The position numbers and the translations under genes are program-made. From Hyphomicrobiales bacterium (GTDB lineage: Bacteria; Pseudomonadota; Alphaproteobacteria; Rhizobiales; Xanthobacteraceae), in contig JAFKKN010000001.1 in the NCBI GenBank assembly GCA_017305535.1, positions 297,145 to 361,144 on the forward strand: a stretch of DNA of 64,000 nt, in the 5' to 3' direction. Position 1 is the first letter of the stretch. Every line of letters starts with the position of its first letter. Below are positions 61,193 through 64,000 of this stretch, piece after piece. Below the pieces are notes generated by a model. It was given only the letters and a program-made list of their open reading frames with translations. It did not search any database and had not been told where the DNA came from.

Positions 61193-61774
61193 ATGACGCC
61201 ATCGACCAACAGCCGCTTTCCAGTCCCTTCGCTCAAGCAACTGCCGGACGATATCCGCACGCGGATCGAGGCTGTGCAGGAGAAATCCGGCTTCGTGCCG
61301 AACGTCTTTCTGGTCCTGGCCTACCGTCCCGACGAATTCCGCGCCTTCTTCGCCTTTCACGACACGCTGATGGAAAAAGAGAGCGGCCTGTCCAAGGCTG
61401 AGCGCGAGATGATCGTAGTCGCCACCAGCAGCGCCAATCAATGCCAGTACTGCGTCGTCGCCCATGGCGCGATCCTGCGCATCCGCGCCAAGAACCCGCT
61501 GATCGCCGACCAGATTGCCACCAACTACCGCAAGGCCGACATTACGCCGCGCCAGAAGGCGATGCTCGATTTCGCGATGAAGGTGAGCGCCGAAGCGCAA
61601 AAGGTTTCGGAGCACGACTTCACCGAACTCGCCCGGCACGGTTTCAGCAATGACGACATCTGGGATATCGCCGCGATTTCGGCCTTCTTCGGATTGTCGA
61701 ACCGGATGGCCAATGTCACCAACATGCGCCCCAACGACGAGTTTTATCTGATGGGTCGCATGCCGAAAACATGA
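61193..61774 (+). CDS. AhpD-like peroxidase-related protein (CMD family)
   Basis: A 193-residue alpha-helical protein of the carboxymuconolactone decarboxylase/AhpD family. The redox pair is Cys84 and Cys87 with His91 (NQCQYCVVAH), the CxxC...H triad used for alkylhydroperoxidase activity. The N-terminus VPSLKQLPDDIRTRIEAVQEKSGFVPNVF is characteristic of the peroxidase-related subfamily. AAAGGG precedes the ATG. The MgtC-like gene follows 7 bases after the stop, so the two are probably one transcript. Confidence 0.9.
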   Translation: MTPSTNSRFPVPSLKQLPDDIRTRIEAVQEKSGFVPNVFLVLAYRPDEFRAFFAFHDTLMEKESGLSKAEREMIVVATSSANQCQYCVVAHGAILRIRAKNPLIADQIATNYRKADITPRQKAMLDFAMKVSAEAQKVSEHDFTELARHGFSNDDIWDIAAISAFFGLSNRMANVTNMRPNDEFYLMGRMPKT

Positions 61775-61781
61775 GGCGAAC

Positions 61782-62312
61782 GTGGACGTCGTGCTGAGCG
61801 AAATCGCCTTGCGTCTCGGGGTCGCGACCGTCGCAGCCGGCGCGGTCGGCCTCAATCGCGACCTGCACGGAAAGCCGATCGGCGTACGTACGCTCGGGCT
61901 GGTCGGACTATCCGCGGCTGTCGTGGTGCTACTTGCCGACGGCGGCGTCATTCATACGTCGATGTCGGACGCGACCAGCCGGGTGATCCAGGGCATTCTC
62001 ACCGGGATCGGCTTCCTCGGCGCGGGCGTCATCGTTCATCACGAGCAAGGCAAGCGCATCCACGGCCTGACCAGCGCCGCCTGCGTCTGGCTCACGGCAT
62101 GCATCGGTATCGTCTGCGGTGCGGGGCAATGGCGGATCGTGCTGGTCGCGGGCCTGCTGGCGTCCCTCGTGCTATTCGTCGGTCGGCCGATCGAGCGCCT
62201 GTTTCATCGCTTCTCTCGCCATCGCGGGAATGACACCCCCGCGACCTCCCTATCCGCCGGCGCGTCCCCCGCCGATCAGCCGGGCACCGGTCCGCACCAG
62301 CCCGGCAAGTAA
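61782..62312 (+). CDS. MgtC/SapB-family membrane protein
   Basis: A 176-residue inner-membrane protein with four hydrophobic segments. LRLGVATVAAGAVGLNRDLHGKPIGVRTLGLVGL and VIQGILTGIGFLGAGVIVH...HGLTSAACVWLTACIG are MgtC family motifs. It lacks the C-terminal cytosolic ACT-like domain of full MgtC and ends in a Ser/Pro/Gly-rich tail. Members affect magnesium stress and ATP synthase activity. Starts with GTG at 61782, AGGCG just upstream. Its 3' end overlaps that of the convergent ParB-like gene by 37 bases. Confidence 0.88.
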   Translation: MDVVLSEIALRLGVATVAAGAVGLNRDLHGKPIGVRTLGLVGLSAAVVVLLADGGVIHTSMSDATSRVIQGILTGIGFLGAGVIVHHEQGKRIHGLTSAACVWLTACIGIVCGAGQWRIVLVAGLLASLVLFVGRPIERLFHRFSRHRGNDTPATSLSAGASPADQPGTGPHQPGK

Positions 62313-62899
62313 ACTGCCTCATTGCTCCGCGCGAGACTGAGCGCCTTTTCGATGGCCTTTTCGAAGTCGCCCGCCACATCCTTCCGTGACAGGCGGCGGC
62401 GGAAAAAGTCGGCCCAGAGAAACTCGCTGAACGGCGTGGTGTCCTTGGCGAAGCCGCCGGCCCGACGCAACTCGCCGGCAAGGCTGCGGAACGGATCATC
62501 CTTCAAATCCACGACCGATTTCGGGATATCCTTGTAGCGATGACGCACGCCCTTGGCATCGTAAGGATAGACCCAACGGCGACTGTCGAGCACCAGCCAG
62601 AACGCGTCGCGATCCACCATCGTGAGATCGGCGATGATGGTGACGAGAATATTCTCCACGCCCTCGTCGTGCAGCGCGCGCGCCAGATGATGATGATCGA
62701 CGACGTAGTGGTGACCATCCGGACCATGGACCACCGGAATCATATGCCGACCCAAAAGCTCTCCCTGCTTCTTTTTCGACTTATGTTCGCGCCAGCGCCG
62801 GCGCTTTTCCTTCACCTCGCGCATCCCGACGGTCATTTGCGTCGGACGTAGCGACAGGATCGGAATCGGATGCAGGATGGGGTCCCGTGTATTGGTCAT
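62276..62899 (-). CDS. ParB-like nuclease-domain protein (ParBc_2 type)
   Basis: A 207-residue protein with a ParB/Srx-like core. ILSLRPTQMTVGMREVKEKRRRWRE resembles the first strand-helix of ParB domains, and HYVVDHHHLARALHDEG is the family's modified catalytic loop. There is no HTH or dimer domain of plasmid ParB, so a role in partition is unlikely. The function is unknown. The start at 62899 has GGAGGAAA about 10 bases upstream. Confidence 0.8.
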   Translation of the reverse strand: MTNTRDPILHPIPILSLRPTQMTVGMREVKEKRRRWREHKSKKKQGELLGRHMIPVVHGPDGHHYVVDHHHLARALHDEGVENILVTIIADLTMVDRDAFWLVLDSRRWVYPYDAKGVRHRYKDIPKSVVDLKDDPFRSLAGELRRAGGFAKDTTPFSEFLWADFFRRRLSRKDVAGDFEKAIEKALSLARSNEAVYLPGWCGPVPG

Positions 62900-63115
62900 A
62901 TCCCAATTTCCTCCTCTGATCTCCGCACGGCGGTCAGAACCTGTGAGTTGTGGGTTCTCGCCGCTGCGATCAAGATCAAGGGGACAATGAAGCCCGGATA
63001 CCGTTCCATTGTCCACGGGCGGCGGCATTGCTGTCACGCGGTCTTGCTTTGGGTCGCAGCTCCCTCACTGTGCTAGAGTGGTCTAAATCACGCGATGGCA
63101 ACGGACAGGGACAGA

Positions 63116-63457
63116 ATGAAAGTTCAGGTGCCAGCCCAATCCGAGAACGGCGCGCGCGTGCTCAAATTCACCCCGCGCACCCTTTCGACCGCACCAACGC
63201 GACACGGCGGGGCGCATCCGGACACTGATACCGGTCGGCCGGCAGGACATGCCAAACATCGCCACGGCAGCGACCAAGACGACTTCAGACATCGGATGCT
63301 GACGAATCTCGCGGCCTTCGTTTTTACAGCGGTCCTGACCGCCGCGGGAATTTGGCTAGCGACCAGCATCGCGGAGTTGCGGCAGACCCAGGATTGCGTC
63401 CTGGCAGGGCATCGCAATTGCGCCCCCCTGATTCCATCTCGCGGGGGGCCGGTGTAA
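63116..63457 (+). CDS. small single-pass membrane protein of unknown function
   Basis: A 113-residue protein. A hydrophilic, His/Asp-rich N-terminal two-thirds (KFTPRTLSTAPTRHGG, HAKHRHGSDQDDFRHRML) precedes one transmembrane helix (LAAFVFTAVLTAAGIWLATSIA) and a short tail with two cysteines (QDCVLAGHRNCAPL). I recall similar short proteins from the Bradyrhizobium group but no function. The ATG at 63116 has AGGGACAG upstream; the ATG at 63095 has none. Confidence 0.65.
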   Translation: MKVQVPAQSENGARVLKFTPRTLSTAPTRHGGAHPDTDTGRPAGHAKHRHGSDQDDFRHRMLTNLAAFVFTAVLTAAGIWLATSIAELRQTQDCVLAGHRNCAPLIPSRGGPV

Positions 63458-63653
63458 TCTTAGAATGAGTCATCCCAGATCAGCCTAGGATCAGTGCACG
63501 AAACGGGAACTGCCATACCGCCGGCGCCATTGAACTCCGGGCATGGGTCCGATATACGGGCAATCAACTCTGCAAGGCGGCGGGGCATGTCGGGGCGAGC
63601 CGCCCTCACTCCGTCATTTCCGCGTTTACCTTCAATCTATCAAAGGCTTAATG

Positions 63654-63935
63654 ATGTCCTCCACATTCGATCAGGTTGCCACCATCATTGCGGAAACCTG
63701 CGACATCCCGCGCGATACCATCACGCCCGAAAGTCACGCCATCGATGACCTGGGAATCGACAGCCTGGATTTTCTCGATATCGCTTTCGCGATCGATAAA
63801 GCCTTTGGCATCAAGCTGCCGCTGGAGAAGTGGACCCAGGAGGTTAACGACGGCAAGGCGACCACCGAACAGTATTTCGTCTTGAAAAACCTCAGCGCGC
63901 GAATCGACGAACTCGTCGCCGCCAAGGGGGCTTAA
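63654..63935 (+). CDS. acpXL: acyl carrier protein AcpXL
   Basis: A 93-residue acyl carrier protein. The phosphopantetheine Ser37 is in [12 protein letters not shown]. The pattern [27 protein letters not shown] and [16 protein letters not shown] follows the rhizobial AcpXL, which carries the C26-C28 very-long-chain hydroxy acid put onto lipid A. The family N-terminus (M-T/S-x-T-F-D) favours the second of two adjacent ATGs, 63654; AAAGG lies 7 bases upstream. The next gene begins 9 bases after the stop. Confidence 0.93.
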   Translation: MSSTFDQVATIIAETCDIPRDTITPESHAIDDLGIDSLDFLDIAFAIDKAFGIKLPLEKWTQEVNDGKATTEQYFVLKNLSARIDELVAAKGA

Positions 63936-63944
63936 TCGCCGCCC

Positions 63945-64000
63945 ATGGATCTGGCCTATTTCCATCTCATCGACCGCATCACCGACCTCGACCTCGACGC
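63945..64000 (+). CDS. start of a probable 3-hydroxyacyl-ACP dehydratase (runs off right edge)
   Basis: Only the first 18 codons are present (MDLAYFHLIDRITDLDLD). In rhizobial very-long-chain fatty acid loci acpXL is followed by a FabZ-like dehydratase, and the short N-terminus agrees in style. The call rests mainly on position. Confidence 0.5.
   Translation, partial: MDLAYFHLIDRITDLDLD

Noticed and set aside
62900-63037. N-terminal extension of the ParB-like protein
   Set aside because: No ribosome site at the upstream ATG; a strong GGAGG precedes the ATG at 62899 region and the family core starts just after it.

Overview
The window looks like chromosomal DNA from an alphaproteobacterium of the Bradyrhizobium/Rhodopseudomonas/Afipia group (Nitrobacteraceae). 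The pointers are high GC, the very-long-chain acyl carrier protein AcpXL at the right edge, many acyl-CoA enzymes and orphan solute-binding proteins, and families of short palindromic intergenic repeats of a kind I recall from this group. The taxonomic call is inference. I see no transposase, phage gene, rRNA or CRISPR array. One tRNA (Gln, anticodon CTG) is present.

Layout. 0-15 kb holds mostly housekeeping or unlinked genes: the start of guaB, a Pmp3-like peptide, an MFS pump, an MBL-fold protein, a Tat-exported amidohydrolase, rlmE and ppx, an orphan CoxL-type molybdoenzyme, a hot-dog protein, a YaiI-type protein, an ABC-F ATPase and a DSD1-type PLP enzyme. 14.5-24.9 kb is a minus-strand acyl-CoA block with a distal valine-degradation set (mmsA, acyl-CoA dehydrogenase, hydroxyisobutyryl-CoA hydrolase-like protein, mmsB), an acyl-CoA synthetase, a MaoC hydratase, an MFE-like SDR and a BaiN-type flavoprotein, headed by a TetR regulator.

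25-40 kb appears to be a carboxylic-acid uptake and degradation cluster. An IclR regulator overlaps a biotin-dependent carboxyltransferase gene. Divergent from it lie a 73-residue biotin carrier and a TAXI-type TRAP transporter. A convergent minus-strand operon supplies an SCP-x-type thiolase, an AMP-forming ligase, a CaiB-type CoA-transferase, an acyl-CoA dehydrogenase and an ADP-forming-type acyl-CoA synthetase. No biotin carboxylase is in the window. The substrate cannot be read from sequence.

40-50.6 kb is a sugar or sugar-acid module: a complete CUT1-type ABC importer, a DenD-like dehydrogenase, a LacI regulator, an IlvD/EDD sugar-acid dehydratase and two SDRs. Two near-identical LacI-type operators (45891 and 47020) tie its two arms together.

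50.7-64 kb holds an SDS-sulfatase-like MBL enzyme, two paralogous orphan Leu/Ile/Val-type binding proteins (one clearly lower in GC), two small ORFs with strong ribosome sites, tRNA-Gln, a HerA-like ATPase, an AidB-like dehydrogenase divergent from a LysR regulator, an AhpD-like protein, an MgtC-like protein, a ParB-like protein, and acpXL followed by the start of what is probably a hydroxyacyl-ACP dehydratase (lipid A very-long-chain fatty acid locus).

Gene starts were chosen by ribosome-binding sites and family N-termini. Several genes appear to start with TTG or GTG.
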